This document shows, one piece after another, positions 1 through 9,472 of a stretch of 64,000 bases of DNA. The stretch is from NCBI RefSeq assembly GCF_007018905.1, contig NZ_CP041402.1:1972001-2036000 (forward strand), given 5' to 3'. Source of the stretch: Tardiphaga sp. vice304 (GTDB lineage Bacteria; Pseudomonadota; Alphaproteobacteria; Rhizobiales; Xanthobacteraceae). Position numbers and translations under genes: made by a program. Every line of letters begins with the position of its first letter. The first letter of the stretch is position 1. Below the pieces are notes generated by a model that saw only the letters and a program-made list of their open reading frames with translations, did not search any database and was not told where the DNA came from.

Positions 1-1
1 C

Positions 2-79
2 GCCGCGGCTCATTCTCACCGCGCTGGGAGTGGCCTGACCAAGACGATGACCAAGCTGATCGACAACGACAGCATTTAA
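2..79 (+). CDS. 3' end of an unidentified upstream gene
   Basis: An open frame enters from the window edge and ends at TAA (77-79), with C-terminal residues TKTMTKLIDNDSI. It lies 30 bp before the ABC transporter binding-protein gene on the same strand, so it may be the preceding operon member. Too little sequence is visible to name a family. It could also be chance open frame. Confidence 0.3.
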   Translation, partial: AAAHSHRAGSGLTKTMTKLIDNDSI

Positions 80-109
80 GAACGCCAAAAAACGCCAAGG
101 GAGATACAC

Positions 110-1357
110 ATGACCAAGAAGACGTCCGGACTGATAACCCGCCGCCGCCTGCTGACCACCGTCGGCGCCGGCGCGGTGCTGGCGGCCTCGCCGTTCCGCA
201 TCAACCTGCTGCAAGCGCAGGAAGCGACCATCAAGGTCGGTTTCCCTGTGCCGCTGACCGGTCCCTACGGCACCGAGGCGCAGGACCAGGTTCGCGCCGC
301 CGAAGTGGCGATCGCCGAGTTCAACGAGGCCGGTGGCCTCAACGGCCGCAAGGCCGAGCTGCTGGTGCGCGACGACAAGCTCAATCCGGGCGAAGCAGCA
401 ACGCGCACGCTGGAACTGATCGAAAAGGAAAAGGTCAATTTCATCGTAGGCAGTCTGTCGGCGGCGGTGCAGCTCGCGGTCAACAACGTCACCAAGGAAC
501 GGCAGATCATCTTCAATTCGATCAGCCAGTCCGACACCATCAACGAAGTCTCCGACTTCAGCAAATACACCTTCCACGAGGCCCTGAACCCGCACATGAC
601 GGCCGGCGCGGTCGGTCGTTACGCGTTCCCGAAATTCGGCAAGAAGGTCGCCTTCCTCACCGCCGACTATGCCTATGGCCATGAAATGGTGCGAGGATTC
701 CAGGAGGCCGGCAAGGCCTTTGGCGTGGAGACGCTGGTGGACATCCGCCATCCGCTCGGCACCACCGATTTCTCGGCGCTGCTGCCGCGCATCCAGGCGT
801 TGAAGCCGGACATCTTGTGCATCAGCAATTTCGGTCGCGATCAGCAGATCGCGCTGAAGCAGGCTACCGACTTCGGCATGAAAAAGTCGATGAAGATCAT
901 CGTTCCGATCATGCTCTACACCGGCCGCATCGCCGCCGGCCCGCAGGCCTTCGACGGCGTCATCGGTGGTACGTCCTACTACTGGGGCATCGAGGACAAG
1001 ATCGCCTCGGCCAAGGCGTTCAACGACCGCTTCCGCAAGATGCACGGCGGCAAGGTGCCGTCGGATTACGGCGCGCTCGGCTACGGCGGCGTGAAGACGC
1101 TGCTGATGGCCGCCAAGGCCGCCGGCAGTCTCGATGCCGACAAGGTGATCGCCGCGATCGAGGCGCTTAAATATGACTACTACAAGGGCCCGCAGTACTA
1201 CCGCGGCTGCGATCACCAGTCGGTGCAGTCGGTGCTGATCATCGAATCCAAGGCTAATCCTGCGAAGGGCGACGCCGACGTGTTCAACGTGGTCGAGACC
1301 GAGGCGCCGAACGAGGCCAACCTGCGCACCTGCGCGGCCCTCGGCCACAAGGCCTGA
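110..1357 (+). CDS. ABC transporter periplasmic substrate-binding protein (branched-chain amino acid/amide type)
   Basis: The 415-residue protein would capture a small amide or amino acid in the periplasm and deliver it to the permease pair encoded next. The N-terminus has a twin-arginine-like signal (RRRLLTTVGAGAVLAASPF), then a mature start near EATIKVGFPVPLTGPYG, the hallmark opening of Leu/Ile/Val-binding (Peripla_BP_6) proteins. Length fits the family. An AAGGGAG ribosome site precedes the ATG. It heads a binding protein-permease-permease-ATPase-ATPase set followed by an amidase, which favours an amide ligand; that substrate assignment is inference from context. Confidence 0.93.
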   Translation: MTKKTSGLITRRRLLTTVGAGAVLAASPFRINLLQAQEATIKVGFPVPLTGPYGTEAQDQVRAAEVAIAEFNEAGGLNGRKAELLVRDDKLNPGEAATRTLELIEKEKVNFIVGSLSAAVQLAVNNVTKERQIIFNSISQSDTINEVSDFSKYTFHEALNPHMTAGAVGRYAFPKFGKKVAFLTADYAYGHEMVRGFQEAGKAFGVETLVDIRHPLGTTDFSALLPRIQALKPDILCISNFGRDQQIALKQATDFGMKKSMKIIVPIMLYTGRIAAGPQAFDGVIGGTSYYWGIEDKIASAKAFNDRFRKMHGGKVPSDYGALGYGGVKTLLMAAKAAGSLDADKVIAAIEALKYDYYKGPQYYRGCDHQSVQSVLIIESKANPAKGDADVFNVVETEAPNEANLRTCAALGHKA

Positions 1358-1371
1358 CCCTGACGGATACG

Positions 1372-1398
1372 GATGCGCGCCCGCTCCGGGCGCGCATC
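1372..1398 (+). terminator. GC-rich stem-loop between binding-protein and permease genes
   Basis: GATGCGCGCCC (1372-1382) pairs perfectly with GGGCGCGCATC (1388-1398) across a 5-base loop, followed by GCTTTT. It sits in the 58-bp gap after the binding-protein gene, just before the GGAGGA ribosome site of the permease. In ABC operons such stems commonly act as partial terminators or mRNA 3' stabilisers that give more binding protein than permease; that role here is inferred. Confidence 0.6.
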
Positions 1399-1415
1399 GC
1401 TTTTGGAGGAATGCA

Positions 1416-2300
1416 ATGGCCGGGCTGAGTTTCGATCTGATCGCGCTGCAACTGTTCACCGGGCTGGCGCTCGGCGCGATCTACGTCTTGTTTGCGATTG
1501 GCCTGTCGCTGATCTTCGGCATGCTGACGGTCGTCAATTTCGCCCATGGTGCGTTCTACATGATCGGTGCTTATGTCGGGCTGTTCTTGCTGTCGCTGGG
1601 CGGCAATTTCTGGCTCTGCCTGGTCGCGGTGCCCTTGATCGTCGGGGTCAGCGGCATGATCGTCGAGCGCTTCCTGATCCGCCCGCTGTATGGCCGCGGC
1701 ATCGACTATCCGCTGCTGCTGACGTTCGGCCTCAGTTATATCATGGTCGAACTGATCCGCATCGCCTTCGGCAAGAGTGGCTATCCGTTCGACACGCCCG
1801 AACTGCTGCAGGGCGCGGTCAATATCGGCGTCGGCTATTTTCCGCTGTATCGGCTGTTCGTGATCGGCGCCGCCGTCGCCGTGCTGCTGGCGCTGTGGCT
1901 GTTCCTTGAAAAGACCAGCTTCGGTCTGATCATTCGTGCCGGCGCGCGCGACCCGCAGATCGTGAGGGTGCTCGGCGTCGATGTCTCCAGGGTCTGGCTC
2001 TACGTGTTCGGGATCGGCACGTCGATCGCCGGCCTTGCCGGTTTGCTTGCGGCGCCGCTGCAGGGCGTCATCCCCGAAATGGGCGCGAACATTCTGGCCG
2101 AGGCTTTTGTCGTCACGGTGGTCGGCGGCATGGGGTCGATCGGCGGGGCGGTGATCGCGGGCCTCCTGGTCGGCGTCGTCGTCAGCATGACGTCATTGTT
2201 CGCGCCGGAAATGGCGAAGGTCTCGATCTTTGCGCTGATGGCCGTCGTATTGCTGATCCGTCCGCAGGGCTTTTTCGGCCGCGCCGGTCTCATGAGCTAA
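1416..2300 (+). CDS. Branched-chain amino acid/amide ABC transporter permease, LivH type
   Basis: The 294-residue inner-membrane protein has about eight hydrophobic segments and the family pattern near residue 30, GLSLIFGMLTVVNFAHGAF, typical of LivH/UrtB permeases. The conserved cytoplasmic loop, including RAGARDPQIVRVLGVD (about residues 172-187), is present. It would form the translocation channel with the next gene product. The ATG is preceded by TTTTGGAGGAATGCA, a strong ribosome site. It is second in a five-gene importer operon. Confidence 0.93.
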   Translation: MAGLSFDLIALQLFTGLALGAIYVLFAIGLSLIFGMLTVVNFAHGAFYMIGAYVGLFLLSLGGNFWLCLVAVPLIVGVSGMIVERFLIRPLYGRGIDYPLLLTFGLSYIMVELIRIAFGKSGYPFDTPELLQGAVNIGVGYFPLYRLFVIGAAVAVLLALWLFLEKTSFGLIIRAGARDPQIVRVLGVDVSRVWLYVFGIGTSIAGLAGLLAAPLQGVIPEMGANILAEAFVVTVVGGMGSIGGAVIAGLLVGVVVSMTSLFAPEMAKVSIFALMAVVLLIRPQGFFGRAGLMS

Positions 2301-2307
2301 GGTCGAC

Positions 2308-3300
2308 ATGTCCATGAATGAAATATCCCAGACGCTGGTCCAGACCAGCGCCGAGCCGCGCAACTGGTTCGAGACCGCCCGGCGCCATCGCGCGCTGCTC
2401 GGCAGCCTGTTCGTGCTGGTGTTCCCGCTGATCATGCCGTTCACCGCGCTGGCGGTGAACATCCTGATCTACGGCCTCTACGCGCTCGGCTTCAACCTGC
2501 TGTTCGGCTATCTCGGCCTGCTGTCGTTTGGCCACGCGGCCCTGTTCGGCACCGGCGCCTATCTGTGCGGCATTGCCATCGTGCATATGGGACTGCCGTG
2601 GTACGCCGCGATCCTGATGGGCATTCTGGGCGGTGTGGTGATGGCCGCCACCATCGGCGCGCTGGCGATCCGAACCCGCGGGATCTATTTCGCCATGGTG
2701 ACGATGGCGCTGTCGCAATGCGTGTTCTACCTGTTTTACCAGGCGGAGCGCTGGACCGGCGGCGAGAACGGGTTGCGCGGCATCAACGTCCGCATCATAG
2801 ATATCTTCGGTCTGAAATTCGACTTCATCCATCCGCTGACGCGCTATTATGTCGTCGCCGCCTTCGTGATCGCCGCCCTTTATGTGCTGTCGCGGATCCT
2901 GGCGTCGCCGTTCGGCGCGGCGATCGAGGCGGTGCGCGAGAATGAGGCTCGCGCGCGGGCCTCCGGCTACAACGTCACGCTGACGCGGCTGATCGCCTTC
3001 ATCCTGTCCGGCGCGTTCTGCGGGCTTGCCGGGGCCCTGATGGCGCTGCATCTATCGATCGTGCCGATCGAAATCCTGCACATCGAGACCTCCGGCATGG
3101 TGGTAATGATGTCGCTGCTCGGCGGCATGGGCACCTTCTTCGGCCCGTTCGTCGGCGCCGCGGTTTTCCTGATGCTGGAAAACCTGGTGTCGCTGTGGAC
3201 CGTGCACTGGCAGTTGATCGTTGGCGCCGTGTTCGTGGTCTGCGTGCTGTTCTTTCCCGCCGGCATCTGGGGAACCATTTTGAAGTGGATCAAGCCATGA
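2308..3300 (+). CDS. Branched-chain amino acid/amide ABC transporter permease, LivM type
   Basis: The 330-residue polytopic membrane protein contains the LivM pattern GLYALGFNLLFGYLGLLSFG around residues 55-75 and an internal GGMGTFFGPFVGA segment. It is the second half of the permease heterodimer. It starts 7 bp after the LivH-type gene and its stop codon overlaps the ATG of the following ATPase gene, so translation is probably coupled. The first 25 residues are a polar cytoplasmic tail; an alternative start two codons later (second Met) is possible. Confidence 0.93.
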   Translation: MSMNEISQTLVQTSAEPRNWFETARRHRALLGSLFVLVFPLIMPFTALAVNILIYGLYALGFNLLFGYLGLLSFGHAALFGTGAYLCGIAIVHMGLPWYAAILMGILGGVVMAATIGALAIRTRGIYFAMVTMALSQCVFYLFYQAERWTGGENGLRGINVRIIDIFGLKFDFIHPLTRYYVVAAFVIAALYVLSRILASPFGAAIEAVRENEARARASGYNVTLTRLIAFILSGAFCGLAGALMALHLSIVPIEILHIETSGMVVMMSLLGGMGTFFGPFVGAAVFLMLENLVSLWTVHWQLIVGAVFVVCVLFFPAGIWGTILKWIKP

Positions 3301-4058
3301 GCGCGGCAACGTCGCAGGTCATCATGCGCACCGAGGGCGCCAGCAAAACGTTCGGCGGCTTCAAGGCGCTGAACAACATCACGGCGGAGTTCTCCAGCGG
3401 GGCGATCACCTCGATCATCGGCCCCAACGGCGCCGGCAAGAGCACCTATTTCAACCTGCTGTCCGGCGCGCTGCAGCCCTCCAGCGGCAAGGTCGAGTTC
3501 GAAGGGCGCGACGTCACGAAAGTGCCGCAGCACAAGTTCGCCCATATGGGCATTGCGAAGTCGTTCCAGATCACCAACGTGTTCCCGCAACTGACAACGC
3601 GCGAGAACGTCCGCGTCGGCCTGCAGGCCTTCGTGTCGCGCTACAACATGTGGAGCCCGCGCGCGAAGCTGCCGGGGCTGGTCGAGCGCGCCGATGAATT
3701 GCTCGTGCTGGTCGGGCTCGGCAATCGCCGCGACCGTCTCGCGCGCGAACTGGCGCATGGCGAACAGCGCGCGCTGGAGATCGGCATGGCGCTGGCCAGC
3801 AATCCGCGGCTGCTGCTGCTCGACGAGCCGACCGCCGGCATGAGCCCCGAAGAAACCCGGGTGATGATGGACCTGATCGTCAAGCTGGCGCGCGAGCGAA
3901 CGGTGATCCTGGTCGAGCACAAGATGAAACTGGTGATGGGGATCAGCGACCGCATCCTCGTCCTGCACCATGGCGAGTTGTTGGCGCAGGGCACGCCGAC
4001 CGAGGTCCGGCAGAACGAGCAGGTCAAGCGCGTCTATCTTGGCCAGCGGGAGCACTGA
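3297..4058 (+). CDS. ABC transporter ATP-binding protein, LivG type
   Basis: The 253-residue cytoplasmic ATPase energises the importer. It shows Walker A GPNGAGKST, a Q-loop region, the signature ELAHGEQRALEIGMAL and Walker B LLLLDEPTAGM. The start was set at the ATG at 3297, which overlaps the preceding TGA as ATGA; the longer frame beginning at 3195 would run inside the permease gene. The C-terminal tail VKRVYLGQ is typical of LivG proteins. Confidence 0.93.
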   Translation: MSAATSQVIMRTEGASKTFGGFKALNNITAEFSSGAITSIIGPNGAGKSTYFNLLSGALQPSSGKVEFEGRDVTKVPQHKFAHMGIAKSFQITNVFPQLTTRENVRVGLQAFVSRYNMWSPRAKLPGLVERADELLVLVGLGNRRDRLARELAHGEQRALEIGMALASNPRLLLLDEPTAGMSPEETRVMMDLIVKLARERTVILVEHKMKLVMGISDRILVLHHGELLAQGTPTEVRQNEQVKRVYLGQREH

Positions 4059-4061
4059 ACG

Positions 4062-4763
4062 ATGTTGCAGGTTTCCAAGCTCAACGCCTGGTACGGCGCC
4101 AGCCATGTATTGCAGGACATCGCGCTCGAGGTGAACAAGGGCGAGATCGTCTGCCTGATCGGCCGCAACGGCGCCGGCAAGACGACGACGCTGAAATCGA
4201 TCATGGGGCTGGTCAAGACCGGCGGTTCGACGATGTTCAAGGGCAAGGAGATATTAGCCGAACCCGCTCATATGCGTTTTGCTTTGGGCCTCGCCTACGT
4301 GCCGGAGGAGCGCCGCATCGTGCAAGGCCTGACCGTCCGCGAAAACCTGCGGTTAGGTCTCGTCGCCTCGGCGTCGAAGTCCAACGAGGTCAATCTGATT
4401 GCCGAGATCGCCGAGATCTTCCCGCGGCTGGCGGAGCGGCTCGATCAGGATGCCGTGACGATGTCCGGTGGCGAACAGCAGATGCTGGCGATCGCGCGCG
4501 CGATGATCGCCAAGCCGGACCTGATCATGCTCGACGAGCCGTCGGAAGGCATCATGCCGGTGCTGGTCGACGAAATGTTCGAACTGTTCCGCAAGATGAA
4601 GTCCGAAGGCACCACCATCTTGCTGGTCGAGCAGAACGTGGAACTCGCACTGGCGATCGCCGATCGCGCCTACGTGCTGGACCAGGGCGAGGTCGTGCAT
4701 CACGCCACCGCGACCGCGCTGCTCGCTGACGACGAGGTCAAGGAACGCTACTGCTCGGTATGA
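4062..4763 (+). CDS. ABC transporter ATP-binding protein, LivF type
   Basis: The 233-residue ATPase pairs with the preceding LivG-type subunit. Visible motifs are Walker A IGRNGAGKTTTLKSIMG, signature MSGGEQQMLAIARAM and Walker B LIMLDEPSEGI, followed by the LivF-typical LLVEQNVELAL. It starts 3 bp after the upstream stop. It is the last gene of the transporter set; 186 bp of apparently non-coding DNA separates it from the amidase gene. Confidence 0.93.
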   Translation: MLQVSKLNAWYGASHVLQDIALEVNKGEIVCLIGRNGAGKTTTLKSIMGLVKTGGSTMFKGKEILAEPAHMRFALGLAYVPEERRIVQGLTVRENLRLGLVASASKSNEVNLIAEIAEIFPRLAERLDQDAVTMSGGEQQMLAIARAMIAKPDLIMLDEPSEGIMPVLVDEMFELFRKMKSEGTTILLVEQNVELALAIADRAYVLDQGEVVHHATATALLADDEVKERYCSV

Positions 4764-4949
4764 CCTATGCGTTTACGGATCGGGCCGTTTGTCTGAGGCA
4801 GGGCTAGCAACGGCGACCGTCCGCTTGCTCGCGGCGTTCCGCCGGCGGCGGGCACGTCGCTCTTCAGAATGGCATCCTGCATGACCGCCCATCCCGACGC
4901 CAAAACGCTCAGCTAAGGCGGCCTTGATTGAAACGTAGAGGACGACGAC

Positions 4950-7295
4950 ATGACCGGTACCGACACCGCATTCCAGCTCGAGGAAGCAACGATCGCCGAA
5001 TTGCATGACGCGATCCGCGCCGGCAAGACGACGCTGGTGAAGGTCGTGCAGCACTATATCGACCGCGCCCGCGCCTATAACGGTGTCGCCAGCCTGCTGC
5101 TGACGGAAGACGGCGCGCCGGTCCCGGAAGCGGTCGGCACGGTCCGCGCCACCGCGCCGCTGCAGTTCCCGACCGAGACCGTCAAGGCGTCGAAAATCCT
5201 GCCCGATCTCGACAGGTACAGGGGCGTTCCGTTGCAATTCGGCACCATGGAGTCCACGGCCTCGGACCCCGGCGCGCAGCAGCAGTTCGGCATGATCGTC
5301 GGCAAGCCGAACGCCGGGCAGGTCAATGCCATCGGCACTTTCAATATCCGTGGCGAGCGCTCCGTTACCTGCAAGGGCGACTTCGATCGCCACCCCTCGC
5401 TCGGCGCGCTGCCGAAGGGCGCGCCTGCTGCCTGCGAATTCTTTCGCCAGCAGCCGGACGCGCTGGAGCGCGCCGCCGAGCTCGATGCGCAGTTCGGCAG
5501 CAATCCCGATCTCGAGAAGATGCCGATGTACGGCGTCGTGTTCTCGTTCAAGGATTCGTTCGACACCAGCGACATGCGATCGACCGGCGGCGGCGACGCC
5601 GCCTATGACATGGATGCCCCGGCGCGCGATCATGTGCTGGTGGATCAGCTCCGCAACAAGGGCGCGATCATTTTCGCCAAGGCGGTCTGCACGGAATATA
5701 ACGGCCGCGCCGGCGATCCCGGCGGTCGCCACGAGCCGGACAAGGTGCTGGCGTCGACCAACGGCCACCAGCGCTCGACCTGGGCCGGCAATCCGTCGAA
5801 CCCCTATGATACCTCGCGTTCGGCCTCGCTGGGATCGAGTTCCGGCTCGGCGCTGTCGGTCAGTACCAATCTGGTGATGGCGAGCCTCGGCGAGGAGACA
5901 CGCGCCTCGTGCCGCGGCCCGTCCAACCATAATGCGGTCGCGCTGATCCTGCCGCACAAGGCAATGCTCGGCTTCGACGGCGGCGCGATCGGCGCCGACG
6001 TCTATTGCGACCGCAGCGGCATCCACGCGCGCTCGGTCGTCGATTGCGCCAAAATACTCGATGCGCTGAAGGACCCGGTCGAGGGCTATTACGACAGACG
6101 CGATCCGTTCACCGCGGTGCCGCGTTCGTCGGTGCTGGGAACGCTTTATGCCAGCCACGTCACCATGCCGGGGACGCCGGGCGCCCTGGCCGGCATGCGG
6201 ATCGGCGTGATCCGCGAGTCGATGGTGTACCCCAAGGGATCGAAGACCGAAGAGCCGATCGTCACGGCGGCGTCGCGCGAGATCAAGGAGATGCTGGGCG
6301 GCAAGCTCGGCGCTACACTTGTGGAATCGACCGATCCGCTGTGGACGCGGGACCCCGATATCGAAGTGATGACGCTGGATTATCGCCGCGCGCTGCACCA
6401 GCTGATTCCGCTGTTCATGCCGGACCTGCTGTTCCGCCTCGGCGCGAACGGCACGCCGCTCTACAAGGAGTTCGAGGCGGCGATTGCGCCGACCGAGTTT
6501 CTGCCCGGCAGGACGTTCGGCTCCGGCTCAATGCAGCCGATCGACTATTTCGTGGCGTTGGCCGAAGGCAAGATCGAGGGCCCGGTCAATCTCGATATCG
6601 CGACCATCCAGCAGCAGGAGCTGGCGCCGACCTTCCGCTATCATATCTCGCAATATCTGATGCGCCGCGCCGACGACTGGAAGGCCGCGGGTTACGAGGA
6701 GTCCCTGAAGGACTGGGCGACGCTGAATGCGCGCTCGAAATTCTGGGGGGACGATCAGCGCGCGGCCTTCAGGAACTGGGAGGAGGTCCGAGACCCCCGC
6801 AACCAGTTGAGCGGCCGGCAGGGTGTCAACGAGCGCGTGATGTTGCGCGAATTGCTGCGCCGCGCCGACATGATGGTGATCCTGGAGAACAAATTGGACG
6901 CCTTGGTGCGGCTGCATACGCCGTGGGCGCCCGGCCTGATCGGACATCCGCACCAGTACGACATTCCGAGCAACCTGCGGCCAGAATCGCTGATGGGGCC
7001 AAACGCCGGCTTGACCGAGGTACTGATTCCGGCGGGCTTTGTGACAACAACTTATGATCCGGTGTTCAAGCTCAGCGACGATGGCATGCGCTACGTCTCG
7101 GCGCCGTCCGACACGCCGACGCAACTGGCCGAGCCCGGCCTGCCGTTCTCACTGGTGTTTCGCTGCGAGCCCGGCAAGGAAGACATCATCCTCAAGATCG
7201 CCTCCGCCTATGAGGCCGCCTCGAAGCGTCGCGTTCCGCCGCCGGCGTTCGGTCCGCTGCCGGGCTCCAAAGCAGCAGCGTCCTTTGGAAAGTAA
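4950..7295 (+). CDS. Amidase-signature family protein, atypically long
   Basis: The 781-residue protein probably hydrolyses an amide, perhaps one imported by the upstream transporter. The Ser-Ser-Lys catalytic elements can be placed: Lys in VVFSFKDSFD (about residue 200), the Gly/Ser-rich SLGSSSGSALSVSTN (about 293-307) and a nucleophile-region ETRASCRGPSNHNA (about 318-331), where most relatives read DTGGSIR. Most family members have 450-550 residues, so about 250 extra C-terminal residues are unusual. No signal peptide is obvious. The start is backed by GAGGA 9 bases upstream. Confidence 0.8.
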   Translation: MTGTDTAFQLEEATIAELHDAIRAGKTTLVKVVQHYIDRARAYNGVASLLLTEDGAPVPEAVGTVRATAPLQFPTETVKASKILPDLDRYRGVPLQFGTMESTASDPGAQQQFGMIVGKPNAGQVNAIGTFNIRGERSVTCKGDFDRHPSLGALPKGAPAACEFFRQQPDALERAAELDAQFGSNPDLEKMPMYGVVFSFKDSFDTSDMRSTGGGDAAYDMDAPARDHVLVDQLRNKGAIIFAKAVCTEYNGRAGDPGGRHEPDKVLASTNGHQRSTWAGNPSNPYDTSRSASLGSSSGSALSVSTNLVMASLGEETRASCRGPSNHNAVALILPHKAMLGFDGGAIGADVYCDRSGIHARSVVDCAKILDALKDPVEGYYDRRDPFTAVPRSSVLGTLYASHVTMPGTPGALAGMRIGVIRESMVYPKGSKTEEPIVTAASREIKEMLGGKLGATLVESTDPLWTRDPDIEVMTLDYRRALHQLIPLFMPDLLFRLGANGTPLYKEFEAAIAPTEFLPGRTFGSGSMQPIDYFVALAEGKIEGPVNLDIATIQQQELAPTFRYHISQYLMRRADDWKAAGYEESLKDWATLNARSKFWGDDQRAAFRNWEEVRDPRNQLSGRQGVNERVMLRELLRRADMMVILENKLDALVRLHTPWAPGLIGHPHQYDIPSNLRPESLMGPNAGLTEVLIPAGFVTTTYDPVFKLSDDGMRYVSAPSDTPTQLAEPGLPFSLVFRCEPGKEDIILKIASAYEAASKRRVPPPAFGPLPGSKAAASFGK

Positions 7296-7613
7296 TCCCA
7301 ACCCACCTCCGCAGATAATTCCTTCCGAATCTCGTCGAACCAGGCGGCATTAACAGCGAGAAATTTTTTCGGCCTGTTCGCGCAGTGTTGCGGGCAGGAA
7401 AGGCGTCCATTGATGCGTCAACGTGAAGTCGGCGCAGCATTCAAAATTAGAACAAAAAGCGACAGTTTCCGGGGGAGCCGGGGGTGTCGAGTTTGCAGGG
7501 CGCCAGATAGGCCGCTAACTACTGATCTAAGTGGTGGGCCCGACAGGACTAATCGCACCATCATTGAAATCGTTAGGAAATCTCTGATGTCCGGCCGCGC
7601 TTGATCATGCCCC
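7296..7613. other. Gene-free stretch with a tRNA 3'-end-like sequence
   Basis: No convincing coding sequence is visible between the amidase gene and the IS256-family element. The only recognisable item is TGGTGGGCCCGACAGGACT at 7532-7550. Its reverse complement looks like the last part of the T-arm, the acceptor strand and the CCA of a tRNA. No tRNA body is attached. Confidence 0.5.
7532..7550 (-). repeat. tRNA 3'-end-like remnant, candidate attachment site
   Basis: Read on the minus strand the 19 bases end in GTCGGGCCCACCA, as at tRNA 3' ends. A closely related 15-base copy (14 of 15 identical) occurs at 9473-9487 in the same orientation, and TCATTGAAATC is found near both. Such short tRNA-derived repeats usually mark integration sites of tyrosine-recombinase elements. 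The assignment is by pattern only. Confidence 0.45.
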
Positions 7614-7615
7614 GC

Positions 7616-8940
7616 GGCGTGGTGTAGCTTCTTGATGGCCACCCCGATTGCCGGCCACGGCCGGGCTGGTCAGGTTGCCACTGCGGGCAGCCCGACGATC
7701 GGATTATCGCTGATCGGGGCGATGGTTTCCAGCGTCATGTAGCGGGCACGCTGAACCGCCCATTCATCGTTTTGTTCAAGCAGGATGGCACCGACGAGAC
7801 GTCGGATGGCAGCCTCGTTGGGGAAGATGCCGACGACCTCGGTGCGGCGCTTGATCTCGCCATTGAGGCGCTCGATCGGATTGGTGGAGTGCAGCTTGGC
7901 GCGATGCGTCGCCGGAAAGCCCATGAAGGCCAGCACGTCGGGCTCGGCCTCGTGCATCAGTCTGGCCAGCTTCGGGATGGTCGGCTGCAACTGGTCGGCG
8001 ACCTTGCGCCATTGCACCCTTGCGGCTTCGGCGTCGTCCTGGGCGAAGGCGGTGGCAATGAAGGCGGAGACCACGCGCCGCCCGCTCTTGCCGGCATGGG
8101 CCAGCGCATTGCGCATGAAGTGGACGCGGCAGCGCTGCCAGCTGGCGGTCAGCACCTTCGACACCGTGGCCTTGATGCCCTCGTGGGCGTCGGAGATGAC
8201 CAGCTTGACGCCGCGCAATCCGCGGCGGGCGAGCTTGCGCACGAACGCGGTCCAGAATGTTTCGGCCTCGGAGGGCCCAATGTCCATGCCGAGAATCTCG
8301 CGCCGGCCGTCATTGTTGACGCCGACCGCGATGATCGCCGCTACCGGGACGATGCGGCCATTCTGCCGGACCTTCACATAGGTGGCGTCGATCCACAGAT
8401 ACGGCCAGTCGCCCTCGATCGGCCGCTCCAGGAATGCATTGACGCGTTCGTCAATCTCCTCGCACAGCCGCGACACCTGGCTCTTGGAGACGCCGCTCAT
8501 TCCCATCGCCTTGACCAGGTCATCGACGGAGCGGGTCGAGATGCCCTGGATGTAGGCCTCTTGAATCACGGCAGTAAGCGCCTTCTCGGCCATCCGGCGC
8601 GGCTCCAGAAAGCCCGGAAAATATGAGCCCTTGCGCAGCTTCGGGATCCGCAGCTCGACCGTGCCGGCCCGGGTCTCCCAGTCGCGTTCGCGGTAGCCGT
8701 TGCGCTGCACCAGCCGCTCCGCGCTCTTCTCGCCGTGGCCGGCACCGGTCAACGCGGCCACCTCCAGTTCCATCAGCCGCTCGGCGGCGAAGCCGATCAT
8801 CTGGCGCAAAATATCCGCGTCGGGGGTCTTCTCCACGAGCGCACGAAGGTTCATCATCTCGCTGGTCATCGGTGGTTCCTCGGTTGCATTGCGTGTTGCA
8901 ACCCGATCCTACCGGCGAACCGCCGGTGACTTACACATGC
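7616..8940 (-). mobile_element. IS256-family insertion sequence (ends approximate)
   Basis: A complete IS256-type transposase gene is bracketed by weak inverted repeats. The left end begins GGCGTGGTGTA and the reverse complement of the right end begins GGCATGTGTAAG. I could not identify a clean 8-9 bp target duplication, so the exact ends are uncertain by several bases. It lies between the amidase gene and the island cargo. Confidence 0.7.
7670..8869 (-). CDS. IS256-family transposase
   Basis: The 399-residue protein is a Mutator/IS256-type DDE transposase of normal length. Visible features are the N-terminal segment [16 protein letters not shown], the [19 protein letters not shown] region, the first catalytic Asp in [12 protein letters not shown], the second in [11 protein letters not shown], and the glutamate near [17 protein letters not shown]. 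All three are present, so the protein may be active. It would catalyse cut-and-paste or replicative transposition of its own element. Confidence 0.93.
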   Translation of the reverse strand: MTSEMMNLRALVEKTPDADILRQMIGFAAERLMELEVAALTGAGHGEKSAERLVQRNGYRERDWETRAGTVELRIPKLRKGSYFPGFLEPRRMAEKALTAVIQEAYIQGISTRSVDDLVKAMGMSGVSKSQVSRLCEEIDERVNAFLERPIEGDWPYLWIDATYVKVRQNGRIVPVAAIIAVGVNNDGRREILGMDIGPSEAETFWTAFVRKLARRGLRGVKLVISDAHEGIKATVSKVLTASWQRCRVHFMRNALAHAGKSGRRVVSAFIATAFAQDDAEAARVQWRKVADQLQPTIPKLARLMHEAEPDVLAFMGFPATHRAKLHSTNPIERLNGEIKRRTEVVGIFPNEAAIRRLVGAILLEQNDEWAVQRARYMTLETIAPISDNPIVGLPAVAT

Positions 8941-9182
8941 CGCTCGCTCGCTACAGCGCCATTTGAAAGCGCGCTTCGCGAGCGGCATGAGATCAAAAAC
9001 CTACACCAACACGCGGGACACGATCATGATCCGCTCTTCCGTGAACCTCGACTGCTTCATCTCCGTCTCCCTTCAGGTGACGGATTCTACCCATTTTTGG
9101 CGGAAGTTCAGGGGCTCAGGTCATCGACAACTATCGTCTGGTCGCCCAGTGCAAACTTCGAAGCACGGGACCTTGGAAATGA

Positions 9183-9416
9183 GAGGCACGCAACACTCTC
9201 CTTGCCCATGGAAAGAGACGCAAGCCTGCACGCGATAGATTGATCGATTCCAATCTTCGCTATCTTTTAATTACCAGCGCTGACTTGGACGCCGTGGCGC
9301 GAGGCTTACGGATCGAGAATATCGGGCAGTGGCCCGCGGCAGCAGATTTGCCTCCCGACATGGCTAAACACCTGCCAGCGGACGCAGGTGGGCGTATCTC
9401 CGCACGTCGCCCGTAA
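9183..9416 (+). pseudogene. Possible 3' remnant of an unidentified gene
   Basis: An open frame without a standard start ends at TAA (9414-9416). Its translation includes NLRYLLITSADLDAVARGLR and IENIGQWPAAADLPPDMAKH, which has natural protein composition. It follows an in-frame stop and the IS256-type element, so it may be a 5'-truncated gene. I do not recognise the family. Confidence 0.25.
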
Positions 9417-9472
9417 ACTAGTCACGGGATTTCAGGAGAAGTATCAAAGTGATTCTAAGTCATTGAAATCAT

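Noticed and set aside
2967..4106. 379-codon minus-strand frame across the ABC permease and ATPase genes
   Set aside because: It is antisense to well-identified transporter genes and has no family features.
4773..6398. 541-codon minus-strand open frame opposite the amidase gene
   Set aside because: It is antisense to a gene with clear catalytic motifs. High GC produces long shadow frames, and its Arg/His/Asp-rich translation is typical of them.
7772..8626. 284-codon plus-strand frame within the IS256 transposase gene
   Set aside because: It is the antisense shadow of an intact transposase gene.
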